Origin: Paracoccus endophyticus | GTDB lineage: Bacteria; Pseudomonadota; Alphaproteobacteria; Rhodobacterales; Rhodobacteraceae | Assembly: GCF_003286075.1 (NCBI RefSeq) | Contig: NZ_QLUV01000001.1 | Location: forward strand, 620,001 to 684,000 | Direction of reading: 5' to 3' | Length of the DNA stretch: 64,000 bases | Shown here: one piece after another, positions 55,643 to 64,000 of the stretch | Layout of the letters: each line of letters begins with the position of its first letter | Numbering within the stretch: the first letter of the stretch is position 1 | Made by a program: the position numbers and the translations under genes | The notes under the pieces: generated by a model | Database searches by the model: none | Told to the model about the DNA's origin: nothing | The model's input: only the letters and a program-made list of their open reading frames with translations

Positions 55643-56715
55643 CGCGCAAGAACCCCTTTTCCGGTGCGACCATTGTTGACGACCCGCGCGGCGGCAAACG
55701 CATCCGCCTGCGCAAAACGATCAAGGGCCGCAAGATCGACACCTATCTTCCCGGCCCGTGGGGTTCGCCTGCCATGGTCGCGGCCTACAACGCGGCCATC
55801 ACCGGGAAGCCCGATCTGCCCAAATCGCAGCACTCGCGCGGCACGTTCGACCACACCATCACCGACTATCTGGCGGGCAAGAAATTCCGCGATCTGCGCG
55901 AGACGACCCGCTATCATAAGCGGCTGCGGCTGGACTGGATCAGGGAAAAGATTGGGGCCGCGCGCCTGTCCGATCTGCAACCTTACCATGTCGAACACCT
56001 GATGGACATGAAGGGCGGGCCGACTGCGGCGAACCGCCTGCACAAGGAGCTGTCGGAAATCTACACCCACGCGCGCAAGCGCCTTGGCTTCAACGGCGTG
56101 TCGCCGACCGAACAGGTTGATCGTCGCAAGGTTAAGTTGGGCGGGTTCCATACCTGGACCGAGGAACAGGTCGAACAGTTCCGCGACCATCACGCCAGCG
56201 GCACGGTTGCCCGGCTGGCGTTCGAGCTGTTCCTTGGCACCGGGGCAGCCCGGCAGGACGCGCGCGCGATGGGACGCATGAACATCAAGGGCGCAAATAT
56301 CTGGTATCGGCGGATCAAGACCGGGCAGGAAGTCGAGCTTCCTCTGGAATACCTGCCCGAGCTGCGGGCCGAGCTTCGCCAGCTTCCGCCGTCGCAGGCG
56401 ACGTTCATCCTAAATCGCGAGGGCAATCCCTACACGGTCGAGAGCTTTGGCAACTGGTTTGCCGATCAGTGCCGCGAAGCCGGATTGCCGGACGAGTGCC
56501 GCGCGCATGGCCTGCGCAAGTATGGCGCAACCCGTCTTGCGGATCAGGGCGCTTCCGAATTTCAGATTATGGCCTTCCTCGCGCACAAGACGACGCAAGA
56601 GGCGCGGCGCTACGTCCAAGCCGCAAACCGCGTGAAGCTGGCGGCCGGCGCGCTGGCGCTGCTTCCCGGCAACAATGTCCAACACCTTCGCCCGTTGGAC
56701 AAAGCAGGTTCATAA
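55639..56715 (+). CDS. Tyrosine recombinase/integrase
   Basis: A 358-residue phage integrase with an N-terminal arm/core-binding region and a catalytic domain holding R205 (TGAARQD), H290 and R293 (HGLRKYGAT), H316 (LAHKT) and the nucleophile Y325 (ARRYVQ). It is adjacent to the right att copy and convergent with tRNA-Lys, as expected for tRNA-targeting elements. All catalytic residues are present. In the excised circle its stop codon would lie 22 bases before the Prim-Pol ATG. Confidence 0.92.
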   Translation: MTRKNPFSGATIVDDPRGGKRIRLRKTIKGRKIDTYLPGPWGSPAMVAAYNAAITGKPDLPKSQHSRGTFDHTITDYLAGKKFRDLRETTRYHKRLRLDWIREKIGAARLSDLQPYHVEHLMDMKGGPTAANRLHKELSEIYTHARKRLGFNGVSPTEQVDRRKVKLGGFHTWTEEQVEQFRDHHASGTVARLAFELFLGTGAARQDARAMGRMNIKGANIWYRRIKTGQEVELPLEYLPELRAELRQLPPSQATFILNREGNPYTVESFGNWFADQCREAGLPDECRAHGLRKYGATRLADQGASEFQIMAFLAHKTTQEARRYVQAANRVKLAAGALALLPGNNVQHLRPLDKAGS

Positions 56716-56721
56716 CACCGT

Positions 56722-56740
56722 GAAAGGAAACGATAAAATG
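56722..56740 (+). promoter_or_regulatory. Orphan ribosome site and ATG at the right end of the element
   Basis: GAAAGGA is followed after 9 bases by an ATG at 56738-56740, just before the right att copy. In the integrated state it reads only 15 codons, into the tRNA antisense, and stops at 56783-56785. Across a rejoined att site the frame continues into Prim-Pol. Confidence 0.6.
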
Positions 56741-56742
56741 AG

Positions 56743-56764
56743 AACAGTGGTGAGCCCAACAGGA
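56743..56764. repeat. Right attachment site copy
   Basis: Identical to 46466-46487. It covers the 3' end of the intact tRNA-Lys gene plus 5 flanking bases. Confidence 0.9.
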
Positions 56765-56823
56765 TTCGAACCTGTGACCCACTGATTAAAAGTCAGTTGC
56801 TCTACCAACTGAGCTATGGGCCC
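56748..56823 (-). tRNA. tRNA-Lys (anticodon UUU)
   Basis: A complete 76-base cloverleaf with encoded CCA. The acceptor GGGCCCA pairs with TGGGCTC (one G-U), the D-arm is AGCTCAGTTGGTAGAGC, the anticodon arm CTGACTTTTAATCAG, and the T-arm ACAGGTTCGAATCCTGT. The element uses its 3' end as integration site and leaves the gene whole. Confidence 0.97.
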
Positions 56824-56836
56824 AACACAGGGCCGC

Positions 56837-56865
56837 CGATTACCCATGCACCGGGCAGGGGTCAA
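56837..56865 (-). promoter_or_regulatory. Candidate tRNA-Lys promoter
   Basis: On the minus strand TTGACC and TAATCG are separated by 17 bases, ending 13 bases before the mature tRNA 5' end. Confidence 0.6.
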
Positions 56866-56919
56866 GGGGAAAATCATGGGCCACTGGCACAAACCCGGCG
56901 GGCGGCGTATAGGGCCGCC

Positions 56920-57756
56920 ATGGACCGCCACAGCCTTTCGGGCCTGCCTTTCGTCAAGATGCACGGGGCAGGCAATGATTTCGTCGTCGTCGATGGCCGC
57001 GCCTCGGGCCGCAGGGTGGTCACGCCCGCGCTGGCGCGCGCGCTGGGCGACCGCAACCGCGGCGTGGGCTTTGACCAGCTGGCCGAGATCCTGCCCGACG
57101 CGCAGGCTGATTACCGGCTGGTGTTCTGGAACGCCGACGGCAGCCAGGCGGGCGCGTGCGGCAACGCCTCGCGCTGCGTGGCCGATCTGGTGATGGCGCA
57201 GACGGGGCGCGCGCAGCTGCGGTTTTCCACCGCGCGCGGCGTTCTGGCCGCCCTGCGCGAAGGCGACGGCGTGACCGTCAACATGGGCCAGCCGCAGACC
57301 GAGTGGGACCGCGTGCCGCTGGCGCGCGCGGCCGACACGCTGCACCTGCCGCTGCCCGGCGATCCGGCGGCGGTGGGCATGGGCAACCCGCACTGCGTCT
57401 TTTTCGTCCCCGATGCCGAGGCCGTGGACCTGGCCGCGCTGGGTCCCCGGATCGAGCACGACCCGCTGTTTCCCGAACGCACCAACGTGGAATTCGCCAG
57501 CCCGACCACGCCCGACCGGCTGCGGATGCGGGTCTGGGAACGCGGCACCGGCGTCACGCTGGCCTGCGGGTCCGGCGCCTGCGCTGTCGCCGTGGCGGCG
57601 CACCGGCGCGGGCTGACCGGACGGCGGGTGACGCTGGACCTGGACGGCGGCACGCTGGTCGTGGACTGGCGGACGGACGGGGTCTGGATGACCGGCCCCG
57701 TCGCGCGGGTCTTCGACGGCGTGCTGTCGCCCGAGTGGCTGGCGGGCGTCGCATGA
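56920..57756 (+). CDS. dapF: Diaminopimelate epimerase
   Basis: A 278-residue enzyme converting LL- to meso-diaminopimelate for lysine and peptidoglycan. The two catalytic cysteines lie in ACGNASRC (C80) and ACGSGAC (C216). [13 protein letters not shown] near the start and the C-terminal [12 protein letters not shown] are typical. The open frame upstream of 56920 crosses the tRNA promoter and is not used. It overlaps mtaB by 4 bases. Confidence 0.95.
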   Translation: MDRHSLSGLPFVKMHGAGNDFVVVDGRASGRRVVTPALARALGDRNRGVGFDQLAEILPDAQADYRLVFWNADGSQAGACGNASRCVADLVMAQTGRAQLRFSTARGVLAALREGDGVTVNMGQPQTEWDRVPLARAADTLHLPLPGDPAAVGMGNPHCVFFVPDAEAVDLAALGPRIEHDPLFPERTNVEFASPTTPDRLRMRVWERGTGVTLACGSGACAVAVAAHRRGLTGRRVTLDLDGGTLVVDWRTDGVWMTGPVARVFDGVLSPEWLAGVA

Positions 57757-59003
57757 CCGCGCCGCCGATCTTTGCCACGCTGGGCTGCCGGCTGAACGCC
57801 TATGAATCCGAGGCGATGGCCGAGATGGCGCGCGGGGCGGGCCTTGACGGCGCGGTGATCGTCAACACCTGCGCCGTCACGGCCGAGGCCGTCCGCAAGG
57901 CCCGCCAGGAAATCCGCCGCCTGTCGCGCGAACACCCCGGCGCGCCGATCATCGTGACGGGCTGCGCCGCGCAGACCGAGCCCGAAACCTTTGCGGCCAT
58001 GCCCGAGGTCGCCCGCGTCCTCGGCAACCACGAGAAGATGCAGCCCGAGACCTGGACGCGCCTTGCCGCGCCCGATTTCGGGACCGAACGGGTGATGGTC
58101 GACGACATCATGTCGGTGCGCGAAACGGCGGGCCACCTGATCGACGGCTTCGGCCGCCACCGCGCCTATGTGCAGGTCCAGAACGGCTGCGACCACCGCT
58201 GCACCTTCTGCATCATCCCCTATGGCCGGGGAAATTCCCGGTCCGTCCCGGCGGGCGTGGTCGTGGACCAGATCAGGCGGTTGCGCGACCGGAGCTTCAA
58301 CGAGGTCGTGCTGACCGGCGTGGACCTGACCAGCTGGGGCGCGGACCTGCCGGGCCAGCCGCGGCTGGGCAACCTTGTGCGGCGCATCCTGCGGATGGTG
58401 CCGGACCTGCCGCGCCTGCGGATTTCCTCCATCGACTCGATCGAGGCCGACCCCGAGCTGATGGAGGCGATCGCCACCGAGCCGCGCCTGATGCCGCATC
58501 TGCATCTGTCGCTTCAGCACGGCGACGACCTGATCCTGAAACGGATGAAGCGCCGCCATCTGCGCGACGACGCCATCGCCTTCTGCGAGGAAGCCCGCCG
58601 CCTGCGGCCCGGCATCGTCTTTGGCGCCGACATCATCGCCGGCTTTCCCACGGAAACCGAGGCGCATTTCGAGAACTCGGTCAAGCTGGTCGCGGACTGC
58701 GGCCTGACCTTCCTGCACGTGTTCCCCTACAGCGCGCGCCAGGGCACGCCCGCCGCGCGGATGCCGCCCGTGCCGGGCCCCACCGTCCGGGACCGCGCCG
58801 CCCGGCTGCGGGCCGTGGGCGACGCGGCGCTGGGCGCGCATCTGGCCGCGCAGACCGGGCGCACCCACCGCATCCTGACCGAAGGCCCGCGCCTGGGCCG
58901 CACCGAGCAGTTCACCGAGGTCGCGTTTGCCGTCGACCGCCCCGAGGGCGCGCTGGTCGAGGCCACCATCACCGGCCACGACGGCGCGCGGCTGACCGCA
59001 TAG
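57753..59003 (+). CDS. mtaB: tRNA t6A37 methylthiotransferase MtaB
   Basis: A 416-residue radical SAM enzyme that adds a methylthio group to t6A37 of tRNA. The N-terminal cluster site begins [10 protein letters not shown] with NTCAVTAEA, the radical SAM cysteines are in [17 protein letters not shown], and [11 protein letters not shown] follows. The C-terminal TRAM-like domain is present. The start overlaps dapF (ATGA). Confidence 0.93.
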   Translation: MTAPPIFATLGCRLNAYESEAMAEMARGAGLDGAVIVNTCAVTAEAVRKARQEIRRLSREHPGAPIIVTGCAAQTEPETFAAMPEVARVLGNHEKMQPETWTRLAAPDFGTERVMVDDIMSVRETAGHLIDGFGRHRAYVQVQNGCDHRCTFCIIPYGRGNSRSVPAGVVVDQIRRLRDRSFNEVVLTGVDLTSWGADLPGQPRLGNLVRRILRMVPDLPRLRISSIDSIEADPELMEAIATEPRLMPHLHLSLQHGDDLILKRMKRRHLRDDAIAFCEEARRLRPGIVFGADIIAGFPTETEAHFENSVKLVADCGLTFLHVFPYSARQGTPAARMPPVPGPTVRDRAARLRAVGDAALGAHLAAQTGRTHRILTEGPRLGRTEQFTEVAFAVDRPEGALVEATITGHDGARLTA

Positions 59004-59054
59004 CTGCGACATAACGAATGCGTTACAAGCGGCCGTGCCGGGGCTAAGCTGCAG

Positions 59055-59070
59055 CCCGGTTACAACCGGG
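59055..59070 (+). other. Small hairpin in the panB leader
   Basis: The perfect stem CCCGGT/ACCGGG with a four-base TACA loop ends directly before the panB ribosome site (GGAGGAG). It could modulate access of ribosomes. No known riboswitch is recognised. Confidence 0.35.
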
Positions 59071-59083
59071 AGGAGAGATTCGC

Positions 59084-59908
59084 ATGAGCGTCGGCGCAGC
59101 AATCCGGCGGGTCACACCGCCCGACCTTGTGGCCCGAAAGGGGGGGGCGCCGCTGGTCTGCCTGACGGCCTATACCACGCCCGTGGCGCGGTTGGTGGAC
59201 GCGCAATGCGACGTGATCCTGGTCGGCGACAGCGTGGGGATGGTGCTGCACGGCCTGCCTTCGACGCTGGGGGTGACGCTCGACATGATGGTCCTGCACG
59301 GGCAGGCGGTGATGCGCGGGTCCGACCGCGCGCTGGTCGTGGTCGACCTGCCCTTCGGCGCCTACGAGAGCGGCCCCGAGCAGGCGTTCGAGGCCGCCGT
59401 CCGCATCCTGCGCGAGACCGGCGCCGGCGCCGTCAAGCTGGAGGGCGGGGCGTACATGGCCCCGACCATCGCCTTTCTGGTTGCGCGCGGCGTGCCGGTC
59501 ATGGCCCATGTCGGGTTGACCCCCCAGTCGGTCAACGTGTTCGGCGGCTACAAGGTGCAGGGCCGCGGCGACGACGGCGACCGCATCCGCGCGGATGCCC
59601 GCGCCGTGGCGGATGCCGGGGCGTTCGCCGTGGTGCTGGAAAAGGTGCCCGACGGCCTGGCCAGCATCATCACCGCGGATCTGTGGGTGCCGACGATCGG
59701 GATCGGCGCGTCGGCCGATTGCGACGGGCAGATCCTGGTGATCGACGACATGCTGGGGCTGTTCACCGATTTTCGCCCGCGCTTCGTGCGCCGCTATGCC
59801 GAACTGGGCGCGGCCGCGGCCGCGGCGGTGGCCGCCTATGCCGATGACGTGCGCGCCCGCCGCTTTCCCGGGCCGGACCATGTCTTCCCCGACGAGACGG
59901 GCGCATGA
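59084..59908 (+). CDS. panB: 3-methyl-2-oxobutanoate hydroxymethyltransferase
   Basis: A 274-residue TIM-barrel enzyme making ketopantoate from alpha-ketoisovalerate in pantothenate/CoA synthesis. It has [13 protein letters not shown], the Mg2+ motif [11 protein letters not shown], and GHVGLTPQ-like [21 protein letters not shown] precedes the ATG. It overlaps panC by 4 bases. Confidence 0.95.
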   Translation: MSVGAAIRRVTPPDLVARKGGAPLVCLTAYTTPVARLVDAQCDVILVGDSVGMVLHGLPSTLGVTLDMMVLHGQAVMRGSDRALVVVDLPFGAYESGPEQAFEAAVRILRETGAGAVKLEGGAYMAPTIAFLVARGVPVMAHVGLTPQSVNVFGGYKVQGRGDDGDRIRADARAVADAGAFAVVLEKVPDGLASIITADLWVPTIGIGASADCDGQILVIDDMLGLFTDFRPRFVRRYAELGAAAAAAVAAYADDVRARRFPGPDHVFPDETGA

Positions 59909-60741
59909 GGGCGGTCCGCACCGTCGCGGACCTGCGGGCGGCCGTCGCGGGCTGGCGCGCCGCCGGCGAAACGATCGCCGCCGTTCCCACGATGGGCGCC
60001 CTGCACGCAGGCCATCTCAGCCTTGTGGATGCCGCGCGCGCCGCGTGCGACCGGGTGATCGTCACGCTGTTTGTCAACCCGCGCCAGTTCGACCGCCCCG
60101 AGGATCTGGCAAACTATCCCCGGACCGAGGACCGCGACCGCGCCGTGCTGGAACCCCGCGGCGTCGATCTGCTGTTTTCGCCCACGGTCGATCAGGTCTA
60201 TCCGCCGGGCTTTGCCACCACGGTCAGCGTTGCCGGGCTGACGCAGGGCATGTGCGGCGATTTCCGGCCCGGCCATTTCGACGGCATGGCGACCGTTGTG
60301 GCCAAGCTGTTCCTGATGACCGGGGCCGACCGGGCGTTCTTTGGCGAAAAGGACTGGCAGCAGTTGCAGATCGTGCATCGGCTGGTGGCCGACCTGAACA
60401 TCCCCATTACCGTCACGGGCTGTCCCACGGTGCGCGAGGCCGACGGGCTGGCCCTGTCGTCGCGCAACGAGCGCCTGTCGCCTGCCGATCGCGCTGCCGC
60501 GCCGGCGCTGCACCGGGCGATGGCCCATGCCGCGGACGCGCTGCGGCAGGGCCGGGCGCCCGCCGCGGTGCTGGACGCGGCGCGGGCAGGGATCGTCGCG
60601 GGCGGGTTCGACCGTGTGGAATACCTGGACCTGCGCCACCCCCGGACACTGGCGCCGCTGGACCGGGTGGACGGCCCGGCCCGCCTGCTGGCCGCGGCCT
60701 GGCTGGGGCCGGTGCGGCTGATCGACAGCGTCGCGGTCTGA
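59905..60741 (+). CDS. panC: Pantothenate synthetase
   Basis: A 278-residue enzyme joining pantoate and beta-alanine with ATP. It has [12 protein letters not shown] near residue 32, [27 protein letters not shown] and [10 protein letters not shown], all standard. It is the second gene of the panBC operon. Confidence 0.96.
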   Translation: MRAVRTVADLRAAVAGWRAAGETIAAVPTMGALHAGHLSLVDAARAACDRVIVTLFVNPRQFDRPEDLANYPRTEDRDRAVLEPRGVDLLFSPTVDQVYPPGFATTVSVAGLTQGMCGDFRPGHFDGMATVVAKLFLMTGADRAFFGEKDWQQLQIVHRLVADLNIPITVTGCPTVREADGLALSSRNERLSPADRAAAPALHRAMAHAADALRQGRAPAAVLDAARAGIVAGGFDRVEYLDLRHPRTLAPLDRVDGPARLLAAAWLGPVRLIDSVAV

Positions 60742-60795
60742 CGCGCCGCTTGCAGGACGGCCCCCCCGGCAAGACGGGCCGCAGAACAGGGCCGC

Positions 60796-60823
60796 TTGCG
60801 GGGCAGGGGGCCTGCGCCTAACG
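60796..60823 (+). promoter_or_regulatory. Candidate promoter before the HDAC-family gene
   Basis: TTGCGG and CTAACG are separated by 16 bases. The -10 ends 9 bases before the ATG at 60833, so the transcript would be leaderless or nearly so. Confidence 0.4.
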
Positions 60824-60832
60824 TCGGCCCTC

Positions 60833-61750
60833 ATGACCATCCTGTATTCCCACCCCGCCTCGGATTCCCACGTCAATCCGCCCGGCCACCCGGAACAGGT
60901 GTCGCGCCGCGCCGCCGTGCTGGAGGCTCTGTCCGACCTGCCGCTCGATCGCCGGGACGCGCCCCTGGCGGCGGATGCCGAGGTGCTGCGCTGCCACCCC
61001 GCCCGGCATCTGGATCGCCTGCGCGCGGCCGTGCCCGCGAAGGGCCATGTGGCGCTGGACGCCGACACGCACATGGCGCCCGGCAGCCTGACGGCGGCGC
61101 TGCACGCCGTCGGCGGGGCCTGCGCCGCGGTCGATGCGGTCCTGTCGGGCCAGGACGACAGCGCCTTTGTCGCCCTGCGCCCGCCCGGCCACCATGCCGA
61201 GCGCGAGACGCCGATGGGCTTTTGCCTGCTGGGCACCGCCGCCATCGCCGCGATGCGCGCGCTGGACCATCACGGGCTGGACCGGGTGGCGGTGGTGGAT
61301 TTCGACGTCCACCACGGCAACGGCACCCAGGACCTGCTGTGGACCGAGCGGCGGGCGTTCTTCGCCTCGACCCACCAGATGCCGCTGTATCCCGGCACCG
61401 GGGCAGCGGCGGAACGCGGCGCGCACGACCAGATGCTGAACATTCCGCTGCGGCCCGGCTCGGGCGGCCGTGATGCGCGCGCGGCGTGGTCCGCGATCGC
61501 GCAGCGCCTGCGCGACTGGCGGCCGGGGCTGGTGGTGATCTCGGCCGGGTTCGACGCGCACCGCGACGACCCGCTGGCCGAACTGTGCTGGGACGATGCC
61601 GATTTCGGGGCCGTGACGGCGCTGATCCGCGACGCCGCGCGCGACGTTGGCGCGCCGATGGTATCGGTGCTGGAAGGCGGCTATGATCTGGCGGCGCTGG
61701 GCCGGTCCGCCCGCGTCCATGTCGAGACACTCAAGGAACCCGCCCGATGA
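60833..61750 (+). CDS. Histone deacetylase family protein
   Basis: A 305-residue zinc hydrolase of the HDAC/acetylpolyamine amidohydrolase fold. It shows RPPGHHAERETPMGFC with the paired histidines, VVDFDVHHGNGTQD with the zinc aspartate and histidine, and VSVLEGGYDL near the end. The bacterial substrate may be acetylated polyamine, lysine or another amide. It heads an operon with xseB, ispA and dxs, overlapping xseB by 4 bases. No ribosome site is visible. Confidence 0.9.
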   Translation: MTILYSHPASDSHVNPPGHPEQVSRRAAVLEALSDLPLDRRDAPLAADAEVLRCHPARHLDRLRAAVPAKGHVALDADTHMAPGSLTAALHAVGGACAAVDAVLSGQDDSAFVALRPPGHHAERETPMGFCLLGTAAIAAMRALDHHGLDRVAVVDFDVHHGNGTQDLLWTERRAFFASTHQMPLYPGTGAAAERGAHDQMLNIPLRPGSGGRDARAAWSAIAQRLRDWRPGLVVISAGFDAHRDDPLAELCWDDADFGAVTALIRDAARDVGAPMVSVLEGGYDLAALGRSARVHVETLKEPAR

Positions 61751-61989
61751 GCGACCCCGAAATCGAGACGCTGTCCTTCGAGGACGCGATGAAGGAACTG
61801 GAGGCGACCGTGGGCCGGCTGGAGCATGGCGACGCGACGCTGGAGCAGTCGATCGCGCTCTACGAACGCGGCGCGCAGCTGCGCGCCCACTGCGAGCGTC
61901 GCCTGCGCGCCGCCGAGGAGCGGGTCGAGAAGATCATGCTGGCCGCCAGCGGCGAGCCGGTCGGCACCACCCCGGCCGAAGGCCTGTGA
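61747..61989 (+). CDS. xseB: Exodeoxyribonuclease VII small subunit
   Basis: An 80-residue helical protein with the family pattern SFEDAMKELEATVGRLEHGD and LEQSIALYERGAQLRAHCE (19 residues). It joins XseA (not here) to form the nuclease that degrades single-stranded DNA. Its start overlaps the HDAC gene and its stop overlaps the ispA start. Confidence 0.94.
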   Translation: MSDPEIETLSFEDAMKELEATVGRLEHGDATLEQSIALYERGAQLRAHCERRLRAAEERVEKIMLAASGEPVGTTPAEGL

Positions 61990-62858
61990 TGAAGGCCCGC
62001 ATGGACGCGGTCCGCGCCGCCGTGCAGCAGGGGCTGGACAACGCGCTGGCCGACCTGCCCGACGGCGACCTGGCCGACGCGATGCGCTATGCCTGTGTCG
62101 GCGGCAAGCGGGTGCGCGCCTTTCTGGTCCTGGAATCGGCGCGGCTGCACGACCTGCCCGACACGGCCGCGCTGCCGGTGGCGGTCGCGGTCGAGATGCT
62201 GCACGCCTACAGCCTGGTCCACGACGACCTGCCGGCGATGGACGACGACGATCTGCGCCGGGGCATGCCCACCTGCCACATCCAGTGGTCCGAGGCGACG
62301 GCGATCCTGGCGGGCGACGCCCTGCAGACCCTGGCCTTTCGCCAGCTGACCGACGAGGCGATCGGCGGGTGCGAGCAGCGGATGGCGCTGATCCGCCGCC
62401 TTGCCGACGCGGCGGGCGCGCGCGGCATGGTCTGGGGACAGGCGCGCGACATCGCCGCGCAGTCCGCGGTCGAGCCGCTGGACCTGGCCGCCGTCAAGAC
62501 GCTGCAACAGGCCAAGACCGGCGCGCTGATCGGCTTTGCCGCGACCGCGGGCGCGATCATGGCGCAGGCCGATCCCGCGCCGCTGGCGGACTATGCGCGC
62601 CAGCTGGGGCTGGCCTTCCAAATCGCCGACGACATCCTGGACGTGACCGGCGACGAGGCCACGACCGGCAAGCGCGTCCACAAGGACGCCGCCGCCGGCA
62701 AGGCCACCTTCGTGTCGCTGCTGGGCCTCGAGGAGGCGCGCGACAAGGCGGCCGCGCTGGTGACGCGGGCGGAATCGTCGCTGGACCCCTACGGAGAAAG
62801 CGACGCGGCCGGAAACTTGCGGGCGTTGGCGCGTTTCGTTATCCACCGCCAGACCTGA
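61989..62858 (+). CDS. ispA: Polyprenyl synthetase (farnesyl/geranylgeranyl diphosphate synthase)
   Basis: A 289-residue trans-prenyltransferase. The first Asp-rich motif [17 protein letters not shown] and the second [13 protein letters not shown] bind Mg-diphosphate; GGKRVRAFL is the N-terminal motif. It condenses isopentenyl and allylic diphosphates. With dxs downstream it supplies isoprenoids for quinones, carotenoids or undecaprenol. Confidence 0.93.
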   Translation: MKARMDAVRAAVQQGLDNALADLPDGDLADAMRYACVGGKRVRAFLVLESARLHDLPDTAALPVAVAVEMLHAYSLVHDDLPAMDDDDLRRGMPTCHIQWSEATAILAGDALQTLAFRQLTDEAIGGCEQRMALIRRLADAAGARGMVWGQARDIAAQSAVEPLDLAAVKTLQQAKTGALIGFAATAGAIMAQADPAPLADYARQLGLAFQIADDILDVTGDEATTGKRVHKDAAAGKATFVSLLGLEEARDKAAALVTRAESSLDPYGESDAAGNLRALARFVIHRQT

Positions 62859-62904
62859 CGCCCGCGCAGCCAGCGCAGGCCAGCCGCCCGGGAAAGGGCA
62901 CGCC

Positions 62905-64000
62905 ATGACCGACCGCCCGGACCGTCCCCCGACCCCGCTGCTGGACCGCGTCGCCGCGCCCGCCGACCTGCGGGCGCTGTCGGACCGCGAACTGCACCAG
63001 CTGGCCGACGAGCTGCGGGCCGAGACGATCAGCGCGGTCAGCGTGACGGGCGGGCATCTGGGCGCGGGGCTGGGGGTCGTCGAACTGACCGTCGCGCTGC
63101 ACGCCGTCTTTGACGCGCCGCGCGACAAGATCATCTGGGACGTGGGCCACCAGTGCTATCCCCACAAGATCCTGACCGGCCGCCGCGACCGCATCCGCAC
63201 CCTGCGGATGGAGGGGGGGCTGTCGGGGTTCACCAAGCGCAGCGAATCCGCCTTCGACCCGTTCGGGGCGGGCCATTCCTCGACCTCGATCAGCGCGGCG
63301 CTGGGGTTTGCCGCGGCGCGCGACCTGGGCGGCGATCCGGGCGACGCCATCGCCGTGATCGGCGACGGCGCGATGAGCGCGGGCATGGCCTTCGAGGCGC
63401 TCAACAACGCCGGCCACATGGGCACGCGGCTGATCGTCGTGCTGAACGACAACGAGATGTCCATCGCCCAGCCCACCGGGGCGCTGTCGTCCTATCTGAC
63501 GCGGCTTTACACGCGCGGCCCCTTTCAGGACCTGAAGGCCGCGGCCAAGGGCGCGGTGGGCCTGCTGCCCCACCCGATGCAGGAAGGCGCGCGCCGGGCC
63601 AAGGAAATGCTCAAGGGCATGACCATCGGCGGCACGCTGTTCGAGGAACTGGGGTTTTCCTATGTCGGCCCCGTGGATGGGCACGACCTGGACCAGCTGC
63701 TGCCGCTGCTGCGCACGGTCAAGGCGCGCGCCGACGGGCCGGTGCTGATCCATGCGGTGACGAAAAAGGGCAAGGGCTACGGTCCCGCGGAAAACGCCGC
63801 CGACCGCGGCCACGCGCGCGCCAAGTTCGACGTCGTCACGGGCGAGCAGGCCAAGGCGAAATCGAACGCGCCCAGCTATACCGCGGTGTTCGCGAAATCG
63901 CTGCTGCGGCTGGCCGAGACCGACGACAGGATCGTGGCCATCACCGCCGCCATGCCGGACGGCACCGGGCTGAACCTGTTCGCCGACCGCTTTCCGCGCC
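62905..64000 (+). CDS. dxs: 1-deoxy-D-xylulose-5-phosphate synthase, C-terminus beyond window
   Basis: The first 365 residues of a normally about 640-residue thiamine-diphosphate enzyme are present. It makes DXP from pyruvate and glyceraldehyde-3-phosphate, the first step of the MEP isoprenoid pathway. Segments are [32 protein letters not shown], the ThDP motif [18 protein letters not shown] and the start of the pyrimidine-binding domain. AAAGGG lies before the ATG. Confidence 0.95.
   Translation, partial: MTDRPDRPPTPLLDRVAAPADLRALSDRELHQLADELRAETISAVSVTGGHLGAGLGVVELTVALHAVFDAPRDKIIWDVGHQCYPHKILTGRRDRIRTLRMEGGLSGFTKRSESAFDPFGAGHSSTSISAALGFAAARDLGGDPGDAIAVIGDGAMSAGMAFEALNNAGHMGTRLIVVLNDNEMSIAQPTGALSSYLTRLYTRGPFQDLKAAAKGAVGLLPHPMQEGARRAKEMLKGMTIGGTLFEELGFSYVGPVDGHDLDQLLPLLRTVKARADGPVLIHAVTKKGKGYGPAENAADRGHARAKFDVVTGEQAKAKSNAPSYTAVFAKSLLRLAETDDRIVAITAAMPDGTGLNLFADRFPR

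Larger units (their letters stand above)
46466..56764 (+). mobile_element. Integrated capsid-encoding phage satellite (cf-PICI-like), inserted in tRNA-Lys
   Basis: Two identical 22-base copies of a tRNA-Lys 3' end bound the element (46466-46487 and 56743-56764; unit length 10,277). In order it holds Prim-Pol, helicase, head-tail connector, large terminase, HNH, capsid, prohead protease, portal, a coiled-coil gene (opposite strand), a winged-helix-like gene, a small gene and a tyrosine integrase. There are no tail, lysis, holin or clear small-terminase genes. The content fits capsid-forming phage-inducible islands, which build their own heads and borrow helper tails. GC is lower than in the host. 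All major genes are intact, so it may be active. Confidence 0.8.

Overview
The window is about 70% G+C by eye and densely packed, with many 4-base ATGA or TGATG gene overlaps. The gene sets (glyQ-DUF6446-glyS, HDAC-xseB-ispA-dxs, a four-gene ligase-associated DNA repair operon, and a BMP-type nucleoside ABC transporter followed by a purine nucleoside phosphorylase) fit an alphaproteobacterium of the Rhodobacteraceae, most like Paracoccus. The genus is an inference from gene content; no rRNA or species marker search was possible.

Layout. 1-6.4 kb, minus strand: a lipid/glycan glycosyltransferase operon, a queuosine-precursor transporter, then thioesterase, MFS transporter, mepA and a phytase-like esterase. 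6.7-16 kb: yggT-recQ, a SPOR/peptidoglycan-binding protein, glyQ-DUF6446-glyS and kynU. 16-23 kb: an RND efflux operon with two adaptor genes, facing trkH. 23-27.3 kb: biotin operon bioB-F-D-A. 27.4-33 kb: nucleoside import operon with phosphorylase. 33-36.4 kb: gyrB and a small outer-membrane beta-barrel protein. 36.5-42.4 kb: exonuclease-ligase-helicase-PdeM repair operon. 42.5-45 kb: EamA exporter, mobA, DUF2478 and a TusA-like protein. 45-46.4 kb: debris (phage-type RNA element, LysR pseudogene). 46.466-56.764 kb: an integrated element. 56.7-64 kb: tRNA-Lys, dapF-mtaB, panB-panC, HDAC-xseB-ispA-dxs (dxs cut by the window end).

The centre of interest is the 10.3-kb element between two identical 22-base copies of the tRNA-Lys 3' end. 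It carries an integrase, a Prim-Pol primase, a RepA-like helicase and a full head/packaging set (connector, large terminase, HNH, capsid, protease, portal). I see no tail, lysis or small-terminase gene. This is the profile of a capsid-forming phage satellite (cf-PICI-like). Its head genes run in an unusual order, with capsid-protease-portal after the terminase.

The attachment site appears to split the Prim-Pol gene. In the integrated state the Prim-Pol reading frame begins inside the left att copy with no ATG or clear ribosome-binding site. A good ribosome-binding site and an in-frame ATG lie at the other end, between the integrase stop codon and the right att copy. Joining the two att copies by excision would put that ATG in frame with Prim-Pol and place Prim-Pol just downstream of the integrase. 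Replication of the element could therefore be switched on by excision. This is read directly from the sequence, but its function is an inference.
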